A stretch of 19,990 nt of DNA from BOG-933 sp037147415 (lineage in GTDB: Bacteria; Pseudomonadota; Alphaproteobacteria; Azospirillales; Azospirillaceae), in assembly GCA_037147415.1 (NCBI GenBank), contig JBAWVF010000062.1, positions 1 to 19,990 on the forward strand. Direction: 5' to 3'. Below the pieces are notes generated by a model. It searched no databases and was not told the origin of the DNA. It worked only from the letters and a program-made list of their open reading frames with translations. The position numbers were made by a program, and so were the translations under genes. The number at the start of each line of letters is the position of its first letter. Positions within the stretch are counted from its first letter, which is position 1. Positions 1 to 7,906 of this stretch are shown in pieces.

Positions 1-171
1 CAAGCGCAGCCATAATCTGGCTGCCGCCGTGAAAGGTTTTCAGGCTCTCAGCTCGTCATTGGCCGCCCCGATCCGGCCCTCGAACTGGTCGAGCGCCTGC
101 TCCGCCGTGGCCAACGCCTCCACCAGCGGCGAGACATCGGCCTCGATCCGCGCACCGAGCTTGACGGTCAT
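1..171 (-). pseudogene. Frameshifted 5' end of a probable phage tail tape measure gene
   Basis: An ATG at 171 opens a 43-residue frame starting MTVKLGARIEADVSPLVEAL and ending at a TGA at 42-40. The visible part is an alanine- and glutamate-rich, probably helical segment, as is usual at the start of tape measure proteins. Tape measure is also the gene expected after the tail tube and chaperone genes. Just before the TGA a second frame opens and reads AESLKTFHGGSQIMAAL to the window edge without a stop. This suggests an indel near 45-60 that broke a longer gene. Identification rests mainly on position. The alternative is that the second frame belongs to an unrelated downstream gene. The 228 bases up to the nuclease gene at 400 hold no gene and only a weak inverted repeat (GACTGC 323-328, GCAGTC 341-346). 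Confidence 0.45.
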
Positions 172-399
172 GGGGGAAGCCTCTAATGAAAATTAGTGGA
201 TGCAGACAACAAAACAGCGGCCAAGTTTAGTGGGCCGCCGTGTAACAGGTTCGGATGGTTTAGGGGAATAAAAGGGTTTGGCTTCGAGATGACTGGGGGT
301 TTGTGCATTCCAGAGCTATTTAGACTGCGCTCCTGACAGTGCAGTCATCTGTCTATTCCACGTTAGCTTAGCTTCGAGAAGCGTCGCACGGAGGAGAGG

Positions 400-1044
400 T
401 CAGCTGGGCTGCGGTGATGCGGGCAATAGCGCGTGCCGGATCTCTATCTCCGAACCTGCCACACGGGTATGACGCGTTCTAAAGCGCTTAATGGTATTGA
501 TGGCGGAGAGCGGTGTTGGCCCGTCGATAAGAGCAAGAGGGACATGGCCGGTTATGGCGTTTGTCAATCTTTCCTGAGCAAACGGAAGGTCGCCGTCGAG
601 CACATAGCCAAGCATACAGCCGACAGGCAGATGCTCGGCATACTGTTCAGTCATGAAGCGCATCATGCCCTGGGTAACGTAAACGGTCGCAAGCGAACTC
701 CGCCCTCCTGGATTGATAATATTCAGACGCTTACATTCATAGGCCAAATAGCACTCACGCTCCCAATCAAAAAGAATGGCGATATCGATTATGCCCTTAC
801 TATATTTTGATCCATCAGCAGCTAGACTGAACGGCTCGAACTGATACTCGACCCAATGGCAAAGCCGACGCACGACAGCATCCTTGGCTAGGCGATCAAC
901 CAAGTTAATGGTTATATCGTCTTCCCCAGGCTGGGCTGGGAGAACTGATATACACCCCGGCCATACGACTGCAATCCGCTCTAGGAAGCGCTCATCGAAC
1001 GCAATGAAGCTGTCTGCCCATGCTTGAACATCGCCAACCAGCAT
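400..1044 (-). CDS. PD-(D/E)XK nuclease-like protein, third gene of an R-M-like cassette
   Basis: This 214-residue protein carries the signature of a PD-(D/E)XK nuclease. D87 sits in GIIDIAI, and E103-C-K105 follows in LAYECKRL, after a predicted strand of the right length (D-x15-E-C-K). Glutamates before D87 could supply the helix-borne acidic residue of the fold. The ATG at 1044 overlaps the TGA of the methyltransferase (TGATG), so the two are probably translationally coupled. A TTG three bases earlier is an alternative start. Together with the methyltransferase, this makes it the likely DNA-cleaving subunit of a restriction-modification-type system. That role is inferred from motif and context; I do not recognise a named family. 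It has lower GC than the phage tail genes around it and no visible membrane segment, so it should be cytoplasmic. Confidence 0.72.
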   Translation of the reverse strand: MLVGDVQAWADSFIAFDERFLERIAVVWPGCISVLPAQPGEDDITINLVDRLAKDAVVRRLCHWVEYQFEPFSLAADGSKYSKGIIDIAILFDWERECYLAYECKRLNIINPGGRSSLATVYVTQGMMRFMTEQYAEHLPVGCMLGYVLDGDLPFAQERLTNAITGHVPLALIDGPTPLSAINTIKRFRTRHTRVAGSEIEIRHALLPASPQPS

Positions 1045-4000
1045 CAATGAACACTCCGCCTCGGTGGTGGAGCTACGGCTTGCTGGAGATCGAGTGCGAT
1101 CCCGTCGGCATCTGCGAGCGCGGTCGAACGCAACCAGAAGCGCATCTGCATAGGCTTAATAAGGTAGAGGCAGTCGCCCACGAAAACACGGAGGTCCGGC
1201 ATGAGCTGAAAGTTGCCGTCGAGCGGACGGTGAATGTGGGAGGACAGTTCCGCCAGAACAGCACCCAATTCTGCCGATTGATCCTCCACATAGTCCTCCC
1301 GCCCCCCCAAGCGTAAGCGGAGGATGGCGAAGTCGGCACCTTGCGCTACAAGACGGGTGTCGATCGTTTGGCCTCTGAACCACTCACCAAGGCTCACCGC
1401 CAATGTGCGTGCATACTGCGCGCGCTGAGGTTTGTCCGGCGCGGCCCACAGCTTGGGGAAATGCCCTTCGTGAGGCTGAAGTGCCGGCAGGATAGACTCG
1501 ACCGTATCGTCGATGAGCACGATTTCGTCGGGGGAGAGGCAAAAGTATTGATATGCGAGTCGATCGATCGCGCGGAGAATCTCCAGTTCGTCAACTTGAG
1601 GTGCAAACGGGTCTTTGGCGCGCAGCAACGCTTCATCGACGATAGCGATGAGTTGATGAGCGGCTTGAGTGGCTGCGTCCTTATCAGGAACATCCCCAGG
1701 CGAAGGGAAGGGCAAGCGAAGTAGATCAGCCTGCTGCACTTCCGGCCGGTCCGAGCCAAAAGACGCCGTTCCATGGAATGCATACCAGACCGCGATACGA
1801 CTATTTAGAATTGCAGTTAACACCTTTGCGCGGTCGCCATGGCCATCAGGCACGACGATCGCTTGGAAGATGTGCTGAAAGGTAAGCGGCTCATCGCAGT
1901 AAGCGGCCCGCAATCGATTTTGCGATGTCTCCACTCCACGAGGGATGAGGACACGAGCACCATCGAACCCAGCCTCGAACCCGCGTCGACGCACTGTTGC
2001 AGAAGTGGCGGGTTTTAGGCCATCGGCCACTTGGGCTAGGCGCGAAAAGGCGGTGATTGGCAGGTCTGCCAAGCAACCGACATATTTGCTGTCCAACCGA
2101 GGAGCATCGCTTGTTTCGCGATCCCCGTTGAACGGCTGGTAGCCTTGCCCAATGACCCATTGGCCATCAGGCTCTTCGCGGCGGCGGCTTAGGCTTCCGA
2201 AATCCCTCACGAACGCACCCAGCTTCGGGAGTCGAGCAAGATAGCCGAACAGCTTGGCGTCCGGCTCACGCATCCAAAGCCGTTGCTTGAAGATGAGTGG
2301 GTTATCCAGAACGGAGCCGACGCCGAGCACCACCTTGTCGGCACTGCTCAACGTGATGACGCGCTTGATGCGAAGATTCAGGTCGGCCTTAGGTGCCCAG
2401 TAATCGAAGCGGTAAGGAAATTTGTCTGCCTTAGCTCTGCTGTAGATTATCAGCGCTGCTGGACGATGGGCCTTTTCGAAAAGCTGAAAGCGAAGATCTG
2501 CGAAATTGATGATCCTACGAACCTGAGATTTTCTGAAGAGCGCGTCGCGAGCATCCACCGTGTTTTGAGCGTGATTGTGCAGGAAGCCCATCGACGGCAA
2601 CAAAAATGCGATCAGCCCGTCGTCACAAAGGTGTGCGAGCGCCTTCCAAGTGAATGCCCACGCGTCTTCGCCGCCTGGCATCGGATGGCTCGTCTTCTTG
2701 CTCCATTGCACCGACGAGCGCGCCGGACCACGGCGACTAGTCCACGGCGGATTTCCGATGATGACCTCGTATCGGGCCGTATCCGGCAGCACATCGAAAA
2801 AGTCGCGGCAGACGAGGGTTTTCCCCCACAACTCCGGTAGAAGTTTGCCGCGAGTAATGAGCTTGCGGATGTCGCGTGGAGACACCTCCTCCAGCAGTGC
2901 GACGTAGAGCGAAAACACCGCGACGCGAACGGCACCGCCGTTCAAATCCCAGCCGTGAATCTGGTTCAACAGCGTCAACAACGTGTTCCAAGGGATCGTC
3001 GGTGTCTTGTGCTTCGATCGCCAATGCTCGCAGAGTCGTTGAAACGAGCGGACAAGGAACACGCCTGAACCACAGGCAGGATCGAGGAACCGCCCGCCCG
3101 CCCGTGTAGCTTGCGGCAACATCTCCCAAGCCTGGGATACTACGGTATCGGCAAGGAACATGGGGGTGTAGTAGGCCCCGTTGGCGCGGCGCTCAGCCTC
3201 GCGTTCTCCGAGAAAGCGATCATAGACCGCGCTAACCAGTTCGATTGGAATGTAACGGAAGTCATAACCCCAAAAGCGCAGCTGGCCTGAGTGAGCCATT
3301 TCTTCACGGCCTGATCTGAACCGCGCCAAAATCGCCAGATGATCGGGTTTTACCTCTGGTGCTGCGGCTTCTGGCTCGAAGGAGCATGGGGCAACGAACA
3401 GATCGCCATTGAAATCTTGGTGAAGGGTCCGAAAGAATGAACGGAACAGGTCAATATCGCCTGTTTCCAGAAGAGATGAGAAATTCTCAGCACGTTTCTC
3501 GGAAATAGCCGCGAAATAATCCGGGGTTACAATGCCTCTGTCTTCAAGATAGGCAATAAACATTGCTTGGATGAGCAAGGCTTGCGCCGTATCCGGAGCG
3601 AGTGCGGCAGCTTGCAACAGTTTATGCGATTCGTTCAAATTGTCGAGAAGAACCTGATCGATCCGCTCCTTCGGCTGAAAGTAGTCGCTATAGTCCCGCC
3701 AGAGACGTCCCGATTCCGCGCCGTAGATGAGGTTGTGAAACCGCAATGCCTCAGCCGTCAGAGTGAGGCTATCGATCAAGCAGCGGGTCTCAAAAGCGCC
3801 CCCAGGATCGCTGAGCGGGGTGCGAGCTAGTGAAAATGCCCTGAGCGTGTCGTCGGCGATGACAAGCAACAGGCTCGCCAAGCCCTGGTTCCAGAGCGCG
3901 CCATGAAGATTGATAACGGAAGCACGATCATAATGATCGGCCGCAAGGATCGCGACCGTGGGAACGCCTTGCACGCAGAAAATCGCGGAAAGGCCCATCT

Positions 4001-4145
4001 CGGAAAGCGCCGCGCGAATAGCAGGTGCATGCGGTACATCGCTGACGGCCTCAACCGACTCATATAGTTCGGGCGAACGCCGATGGGTAAGCCCCAGGCG
4101 CTCCTTCCACTCTGGTCCCAGCGGGGATGTTTGAATCGTGGTCAT
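1044..4145 (-). CDS. Eco57I-type DNA adenine-N6 methyltransferase, large (1033 aa)
   Basis: This is a gamma-class DNA N6-adenine methyltransferase. GAYYTP at 323-328 is the motif X region. The S-adenosylmethionine-binding motif I is FLDPACGSG at 353-361, and the catalytic motif IV is VIIGNPPW at 461-468. The long C-terminal half, with LLRLPFPSP near residue 830, fits a target-recognition domain. The N-terminal 300 residues contain LWNQGLASLLLVIADDTLRA, a pattern I associate with type IIG and PglX-like methylases, but I see no nuclease motif there. The nuclease is probably the separate downstream protein. The frame is open further upstream, but the ATG at 4145 overlaps the TGA of the HTH gene (ATGA), which fixes the start. 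The expected role is methylation of a host recognition sequence to protect it from the partner nuclease. A type IIG, BREX-like or new architecture are all possible. Confidence 0.88.
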   Translation of the reverse strand: MTTIQTSPLGPEWKERLGLTHRRSPELYESVEAVSDVPHAPAIRAALSEMGLSAIFCVQGVPTVAILAADHYDRASVINLHGALWNQGLASLLLVIADDTLRAFSLARTPLSDPGGAFETRCLIDSLTLTAEALRFHNLIYGAESGRLWRDYSDYFQPKERIDQVLLDNLNESHKLLQAAALAPDTAQALLIQAMFIAYLEDRGIVTPDYFAAISEKRAENFSSLLETGDIDLFRSFFRTLHQDFNGDLFVAPCSFEPEAAAPEVKPDHLAILARFRSGREEMAHSGQLRFWGYDFRYIPIELVSAVYDRFLGEREAERRANGAYYTPMFLADTVVSQAWEMLPQATRAGGRFLDPACGSGVFLVRSFQRLCEHWRSKHKTPTIPWNTLLTLLNQIHGWDLNGGAVRVAVFSLYVALLEEVSPRDIRKLITRGKLLPELWGKTLVCRDFFDVLPDTARYEVIIGNPPWTSRRGPARSSVQWSKKTSHPMPGGEDAWAFTWKALAHLCDDGLIAFLLPSMGFLHNHAQNTVDARDALFRKSQVRRIINFADLRFQLFEKAHRPAALIIYSRAKADKFPYRFDYWAPKADLNLRIKRVITLSSADKVVLGVGSVLDNPLIFKQRLWMREPDAKLFGYLARLPKLGAFVRDFGSLSRRREEPDGQWVIGQGYQPFNGDRETSDAPRLDSKYVGCLADLPITAFSRLAQVADGLKPATSATVRRRGFEAGFDGARVLIPRGVETSQNRLRAAYCDEPLTFQHIFQAIVVPDGHGDRAKVLTAILNSRIAVWYAFHGTASFGSDRPEVQQADLLRLPFPSPGDVPDKDAATQAAHQLIAIVDEALLRAKDPFAPQVDELEILRAIDRLAYQYFCLSPDEIVLIDDTVESILPALQPHEGHFPKLWAAPDKPQRAQYARTLAVSLGEWFRGQTIDTRLVAQGADFAILRLRLGGREDYVEDQSAELGAVLAELSSHIHRPLDGNFQLMPDLRVFVGDCLYLIKPMQMRFWLRSTALADADGIALDLQQAVAPPPRRSVH

Positions 4146-4618
4146 GCTCGCTTCCCACGTCGCTCGATCCGCGCGCCAACAACCGTGGGCGGGAATTTTA
4201 GATAGCCTTGAACTTGTTCGGCTTCGCTTGCCGTAAGCGCCGAGCGCAAGCGTGACACGATAGGCGCGCAAGGAACACAAATGGTGGAGGCGCCAGGCGC
4301 CTGACGGTGCAGAGCCATAGGGTCCACGAGACGAATACCGCCAGCTTCAATTATGGCGACGCAGTTCTCAAGTGACAGCCATGATTTACCTCGGCACTCA
4401 CGGAAAAGTTGATCGAAACGGTCGCCGACCGTGCCGACGCGGACGCCGAAATCGCGGACGAGTTCGCCCACGATCGCCATCGCAACGACGTCCCCAGGCG
4501 TGAAGCTGGGGGCATGGCCCTTATGCGCAGCCAGCGCCGGGATTGCATCCCGCCATGCACGGAATGCATCCACCGAGATGGAAAGCAGTTCACGAATCTG
4601 ACCTTGAGTGTAGCGCAT
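4142..4618 (-). CDS. MerR-like helix-turn-helix protein heading the R-M-like cassette
   Basis: The N-terminal 65 residues read as a MerR-type winged helix. RYTQGQIRELLSISVDAFRA (2-21) would be the helix-turn-helix, and SFTPGDVVAMAIVGEL is the usual FTxxD segment of the wing and next helix. The remaining 90 or so residues match nothing I know and lack an obvious effector-binding motif. It is the first gene of a coupled trio: its TGA overlaps the ATG of the methyltransferase. The ATG at 4618 lies 15 bases from a perfect 56-base palindrome. The simplest reading is a controller protein that represses its own operon, comparable in role to C proteins of R-M systems. A role as a DNA-binding specificity factor for the complex is the alternative. 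No Shine-Dalgarno sequence precedes the ATG, so the mRNA may be leaderless. Confidence 0.68.
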   Translation of the reverse strand: MRYTQGQIRELLSISVDAFRAWRDAIPALAAHKGHAPSFTPGDVVAMAIVGELVRDFGVRVGTVGDRFDQLFRECRGKSWLSLENCVAIIEAGGIRLVDPMALHRQAPGASTICVPCAPIVSRLRSALTASEAEQVQGYLKFPPTVVGARIERRGKRA

Positions 4619-4623
4619 GACCG

Positions 4624-4652
4624 ATACTAGCCTGGATCGGGCACCGGATCAA
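4624..4652 (-). promoter_or_regulatory. Probable promoter of the R-M-like operon
   Basis: On the minus strand, TTGATC (4652-4647) and TAGTAT (4629-4624) are separated by 17 bases, each matching the sigma-70 consensus at four of six positions. The -10 ends five bases before the ATG, so transcription would begin at or very near the start codon. That agrees with the missing Shine-Dalgarno sequence. The -35 hexamer lies inside the palindrome, so a protein bound there would block RNA polymerase. Confidence 0.4.
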
Positions 4653-4689
4653 CATGGGGTTTGCCCCATGTTGATCCGGTGCCCGATCC
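4634..4689. repeat. Perfect 26-bp inverted repeat with 4-base spacer (candidate operator)
   Basis: The left arm at 4634-4659 begins GGATCGGGCACCGG and ends ATGGGG. The right arm at 4664-4689 is its exact reverse complement, and the spacer is TTTG (4660-4663). No mismatch occurs over 26 base pairs. There is no T-run on either side, so it is not a standard terminator. It overlaps the -35 of the R-M-like operon and lies next to the gene for a MerR-like protein, which points to an operator. A hairpin or cruciform recognised in RNA or DNA, or a relic of a mobile-element end, remain possible. Confidence 0.85.
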
Positions 4690-5197
4690 GATGAACTGCC
4701 CCGGAATTTCCGGAGGCATCAACTCCTGAGAAAATGGGGCTATGAGGACGACGAAGACGACGAACGGATTTTCTCCGGGAGTTCAGACGCGCGCTCCCGG
4801 CTATGTCTAGAACAAGTCGTTGGAACTATAGCGGTAAAACGAAGCCCGCGTCGAACAGCTGAGCACGTTGGGTCACGTCTAGGCCGATATTGGCGTTGGA
4901 GCACCATGGAGCATGCATTGGCAGATACTGAGGCAGCACTTCCCACAGTTTTGGGAGACGCTGCATGGAGTTCCGGATCGTCAGAACACAAAGCGGCGGC
5001 GGTATCCTTTGGCAGGATTACTGGTGATTGCCCTGGAGGTAATGCTGTCTGGCTGGTCCACATAGGTCGGAATTGCCCGAAGGGGACCAGTTTTGGCAGA
5101 TTTTCATCGTCCCTGATATTAGATTATCCGTCGCTCATTTTGCCCGGTAAGCGACAGGACAGCAAGCGGCGGGAGAGCCACGCCTTCCTGGATCGCC
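4690..5197. other. Gene-poor stretch between the R-M-like cassette and the tail genes
   Basis: I find no convincing gene here. Open frames on both strands are short and lack recognisable motifs or good starts. A small perfect inverted repeat, CCGGAA-T-TTCCGG, lies at 4701-4713. The plus strand from 4742 (ATGAGGACGACGAAG) looks like the start of a basic protein, but stops follow within 25 codons. This could be a badly decayed transposase, which I cannot confirm. A 31-residue minus-strand frame (5211-5119) overlaps the end of the 83-residue tail gene and may be the stump of the next phage gene. The stretch probably contains the right-hand junction of the inserted cassette. Confidence 0.5.
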
Positions 5198-5449
5198 TCA
5201 CCCCGGCTGATCATCTGCCTTACCCCCCGGATTCCCAATTTTACCGATTGCTTCCCAAAGGCCAGCTTCAATCCCTGACAGTAGCAACGCGACGCCTCGG
5301 GCGTCATAACCAAGCGTCTCTGTCAGGGTCAACGCCAACGCCCGGTCGATCACCGGCACTACCAGCCGTCCAACCACGGCCAAGGTGAGCGCCCGACCGG
5401 CCACGTCCCAGGCCTGCCAACCCTCGACAGTCTCGGGCTGGCTGGTCAC
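5198..5449 (-). CDS. Small phage protein, possible second tail assembly chaperone (83 aa)
   Basis: The frame begins with GTG at 5449 (MTSQPETVEGWQAWDVAGRA) and overlaps the TGA of the preceding gene as GTGA, so translation is probably coupled. It is mostly helical and ends at 5198. A short protein overlapping a longer one, between the tail tube and the tape measure, recalls the lambda G/GT chaperone pair. The reading frame is -1 relative to the upstream gene and stays open well upstream, so a frameshift fusion is conceivable. However, I see no standard slippery heptamer before the stop. It is the last intact tail gene before the low-GC insertion, so its C-terminus may not be original. Confidence 0.6.
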   Translation of the reverse strand: MTSQPETVEGWQAWDVAGRALTLAVVGRLVVPVIDRALALTLTETLGYDARGVALLLSGIEAGLWEAIGKIGNPGGKADDQPG

Positions 5450-5925
5450 GTATGGGCAGCGTCCGCCGCAATCGCGTCCGCTGCTTCTGCACCCACCGCA
5501 ATACCCGGCGCCGCCACCAAAATGCCAGTCGGCGCGGCGCCGGAGACGTTTCCCTCGGTGGCCAGCCGATCGAGAGGCGCGTAAATCTGACGGAGGAACG
5601 CGGTGGCGATATCGGGAATCGCCATCAGCAGGGTGACGGTTTCTCCGGTGACCGGGGCCGGGGCGCCGTCGGCGAGCAGCACACCCGACCACTCGAGGAT
5701 GGTGAGTTGCCCGAGCGCCCGGGCCAGCGCCGCCTTGGCCTGCCCGAGCCGCCAGGAGTCTTTGGCGGCGGCCGGGGGAACACTCTCGCCGCGCTCCCGC
5801 AGGTCAGCCGCAGCAGCAGCACGGGCCGCAGCGTCGGTGGCGGTATCCAGCGGGCGGACATGCAGCCGGACGCCGTGCGGCAGATCCAGCCAGTGGGGTT
5901 CACGCGGCAGATCGAGCCGGATCAT
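5446..5925 (-). CDS. Phage tail assembly chaperone-like protein (159 aa)
   Basis: The protein starts MIRLDLPREPHWLDLPHGVR, a beta-rich opening followed by VRPLDTATDAAARAAA and a helical body. This shape, and its place directly after the tail tube module and before the tape measure, suggest the chaperone that keeps the tape measure protein soluble during tail assembly. The ATG at 5925 overlaps the TGA of the 61-residue gene (ATGA), and its own TGA overlaps the next gene (GTGA). I see no catalytic motif. The assignment is positional and of moderate confidence. Confidence 0.6.
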   Translation of the reverse strand: MIRLDLPREPHWLDLPHGVRLHVRPLDTATDAAARAAAAADLRERGESVPPAAAKDSWRLGQAKAALARALGQLTILEWSGVLLADGAPAPVTGETVTLLMAIPDIATAFLRQIYAPLDRLATEGNVSGAAPTGILVAAPGIAVGAEAADAIAADAAHT

Positions 5926-6107
5926 GGGCTTTGGTCTCCTTCAAGAGGACGGGAGGATTGGCTCCGTGCCACGGCACGGACGGCGAGATAGTCGGCGACC
6001 GCTTCTTCCAGGCTGGCGAGTGCTTGGGAGCAGTCCTGATCGTTGACCCACAGCACGGCGGCGGTGATCACCCGGCGCTCCAGGTCAGTCGGTGCAGGCG
6101 CAGTCAA
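5922..6107 (-). CDS. Small phage protein of unknown function (61 aa)
   Basis: The start is a TTG at 6107. A strong Shine-Dalgarno sequence, AGGAGG, lies six bases before it and decides the choice over a later in-frame GTG at 6071. The start overlaps the last 23 bases of the PP-loop gene, and the stop overlaps the next ATG. The protein, beginning MTAPAPTDLERRVITAAVLW, looks like a single compact helical unit. I do not recognise the family. Its coupling to the chaperone-like gene suggests a tail assembly role or an accessory role with the PP-loop enzyme. Confidence 0.6.
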   Translation of the reverse strand: MTAPAPTDLERRVITAAVLWVNDQDCSQALASLEEAVADYLAVRAVARSQSSRPLEGDQSP

Positions 6108-6954
6108 GGCTCGCCTCCTGATTGAGGTATTCGATCAGATCGCCCTGACGTTCGGCGTCCAGCGCCATCGCCTCGTATCCGGGACGATCGATGCGGAACC
6201 GCCCGCCGCTGGGCTTGGACGGGCGGGCTTCGGCTTCGCGGGCGATCCACCAACCGGCCAACTCGGGGTGGTCGCGGATGATGCCCCGGATGGTGGCTTC
6301 GGATTTCAGAAAGCAGAGGTCGCAGTTGCCGAGCGGGGTGATGCCGTCCCGGTTGGGCAAGGCCAGATCGAAAGGCTGGTCACGCCACCATGCCGCCACG
6401 TCGCGCCGGGTGACGCCGGCAACGGCCAGGGGACAGGCGTTGGTCCAGCGCTCGCGAGCCATGCGGGCGGGATCGGTCAGCTTCACCACCCGCCGCATCT
6501 CGTCAGCGCGCAGGCCAACCACGTTCAGCCAGTGCGCATAGCCGCAGGCATGGTGCATGAAGGCTTTCATGCGCCGAATCTTGGTTTCGGTCGTGCAGAA
6601 CCTTGTGACGGGATTGGGCAGGAAGCCCCGGTTGGCGATCACGGCCCGGAACGGCTCGCCGTCCCGGCTGGCGCTGGCGTGGGTGACGATGCGGGTCTGG
6701 TGCGGGGAATCGGAATCGTATTCGAGCCAGACGATCGGCACCGACCAGTGCCGGGAGCACGCCTCGACGAAATCAAGCGTCTCGGGCATCTCCCGGCCCG
6801 TGTTGGCAAAGCAGGCATGAACATCCGCCGGCAGCGTGCCGCCGTGGGCGTCCAGGATGTGCCGGAGCATGTAGGCGCTGGTGCGTCCACCCGAGAACGA
6901 GATCAGCGCCGGCCCGGCGATCCGGTAGGGATCGTCAGGCATAGGACTCAACAT
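6085..6954 (-). CDS. PP-loop ATPase of the PAPS reductase/DndC-like family, phage-encoded
   Basis: The PP-loop pyrophosphatase motif SGGRTS is at 21-26 (ALISFSGGRTSAYML). RFCTTETKIR at 118-127 matches the RxCTxxxK segment typical of PAPS reductases and DndC. Further cysteines are C174, C211 and C214 (NCDLC), plus CAC near the C-terminus, enough to consider an Fe-S cluster. Family members adenylate or reduce sulfur-containing or carboxyl substrates; DndC takes part in DNA phosphorothioation. No other dnd gene is present here. The product acts in the cytoplasm. The ATG at 6954 overlaps the tail tube gene by 20 bases, and a second ATG at 6942 would overlap by only 8. Neither has a strong ribosome site. 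In a tail operon it is cargo, possibly for DNA or tRNA modification. Confidence 0.82.
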   Translation of the reverse strand: MLSPMPDDPYRIAGPALISFSGGRTSAYMLRHILDAHGGTLPADVHACFANTGREMPETLDFVEACSRHWSVPIVWLEYDSDSPHQTRIVTHASASRDGEPFRAVIANRGFLPNPVTRFCTTETKIRRMKAFMHHACGYAHWLNVVGLRADEMRRVVKLTDPARMARERWTNACPLAVAGVTRRDVAAWWRDQPFDLALPNRDGITPLGNCDLCFLKSEATIRGIIRDHPELAGWWIAREAEARPSKPSGGRFRIDRPGYEAMALDAERQGDLIEYLNQEASLDCACTD

Positions 6955-7876
6955 CGTTGCGCAGAGTGACGGTGACGAAGGCGCCGCTGGCCGGCTTGGC
7001 CGCCTGCCAGTTGTATTTAGCCTCGATGCCGCCCGGCCCGCTGATCGGGTTTTTCGCTTTCGGCAGATAGACCGCCGGCAGGTCGAACAGCAGCGAGTGG
7101 TCGTCGTCGATGATCCAGCCCAGGGTCAGCGCCACCGGCGTGCCGGCAGACGCGGCGTCCAACAGCACAGTGTCGGCGAAACGGACGCTGATCTGGCCGG
7201 TGCAGGCGGCAACGCCGAGATCGCAGCCGTCGATCTTGCCGTCGTCCCGGATGGTGCGCACCGCCGAGAGCTTGTTGGCGTAGGTCAGTTCGCCGCCGGT
7301 GACGTTGCCCAGTGCGGTGCCGTCCTTGCGCACTACGCCCATGGACTGGTGGAACCGGCGCAGCACCCGGCCGGTCGGCGTGCCACCGGTGCTGGTGGCA
7401 CCGTTGGCTTCGCCCTGGGCGATCACCGCCACGGTGGCGTTGGCCTTGCCCGAGGTCGCCCACGGGAACTTGATGCTGTCGACCATGCAGCCGGTATTCA
7501 GAAAATACCGCGGCACGTCGGGCATGCCGACTTCCAGCGCCAGCGAGGGCAAGGAGGTGGCGCCGCTGGTGAAGACATGGGTGAAAGTTGGCGCGGTGCC
7601 CGAACTGACGGGCGGGCCGAACAGTCCCTTCAGCCACAGGCCGATGTCGCGCAGGTCGACCGGCACCACGACGTTGCCCTGGGCGGTGACGACGCCGCGC
7701 GACGGCTCGGGTGGATCGCGCCCGAGACCGAGCACGTCGTTGGCTTCCAGCGGCTGTTCGGAGCCGAGGTCGCAACTGATGAAAGGCAGCCGGGCGTAAT
7801 TGCCGCCGGGGGCGGTGCCGTAGGCGGCCTCGAATTTGCCAAGCAGCTGGGCATTGGCGCCGATTGCACGGGCCAT
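6935..7876 (-). CDS. Phage tail tube (major tail) protein
   Basis: The 313-residue protein begins MARAIGANAQLLGKFEAAYG and is rich in beta-type sequence, glycine and threonine. It contains ECG-free repeats of the kind seen in tail tube subunits (for example TFTHVFTSGATSLPSLALEV near residue 105). I recognise it as a tail tube protein of the siphovirus type used by many alphaproteobacterial prophages. GGAG lies eight bases before the ATG. It polymerises into the tube around the tape measure protein. It appears intact and full length, with the tail-terminator-like gene upstream and the PP-loop gene overlapping downstream. Confidence 0.85.
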   Translation of the reverse strand: MARAIGANAQLLGKFEAAYGTAPGGNYARLPFISCDLGSEQPLEANDVLGLGRDPPEPSRGVVTAQGNVVVPVDLRDIGLWLKGLFGPPVSSGTAPTFTHVFTSGATSLPSLALEVGMPDVPRYFLNTGCMVDSIKFPWATSGKANATVAVIAQGEANGATSTGGTPTGRVLRRFHQSMGVVRKDGTALGNVTGGELTYANKLSAVRTIRDDGKIDGCDLGVAACTGQISVRFADTVLLDAASAGTPVALTLGWIIDDDHSLLFDLPAVYLPKAKNPISGPGGIEAKYNWQAAKPASGAFVTVTLRNDVESYA

Positions 7877-7906
7877 GGCGGGACTCCGTCGATGATGTTG
7901 GAGATG

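Noticed and set aside
183..196. Small palindrome CTAAT-GAAA-ATTAG near the left edge of the cassette
   Set aside because: Only five base pairs, with no matching copy as a direct repeat at the right-hand side, so it cannot be called an insertion end.
4145..4280. N-terminal extension of the methyltransferase to 4280
   Set aside because: The extra residues are read out of frame from the HTH gene. The ATGA overlap at 4145 is the better start.
4906..5388. Plus-strand open frame (160 codons) in the gene-poor region
   Set aside because: No recognisable domain, and it runs into the antisense of the 83-residue tail gene. A transposase remnant was considered but no catalytic residues are visible.
6043..6969. 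Plus-strand open frame (308 codons) opposite the PP-loop gene
   Set aside because: The minus strand carries the SGGRTS motif and coupled neighbours. The plus-strand frame has no motif.
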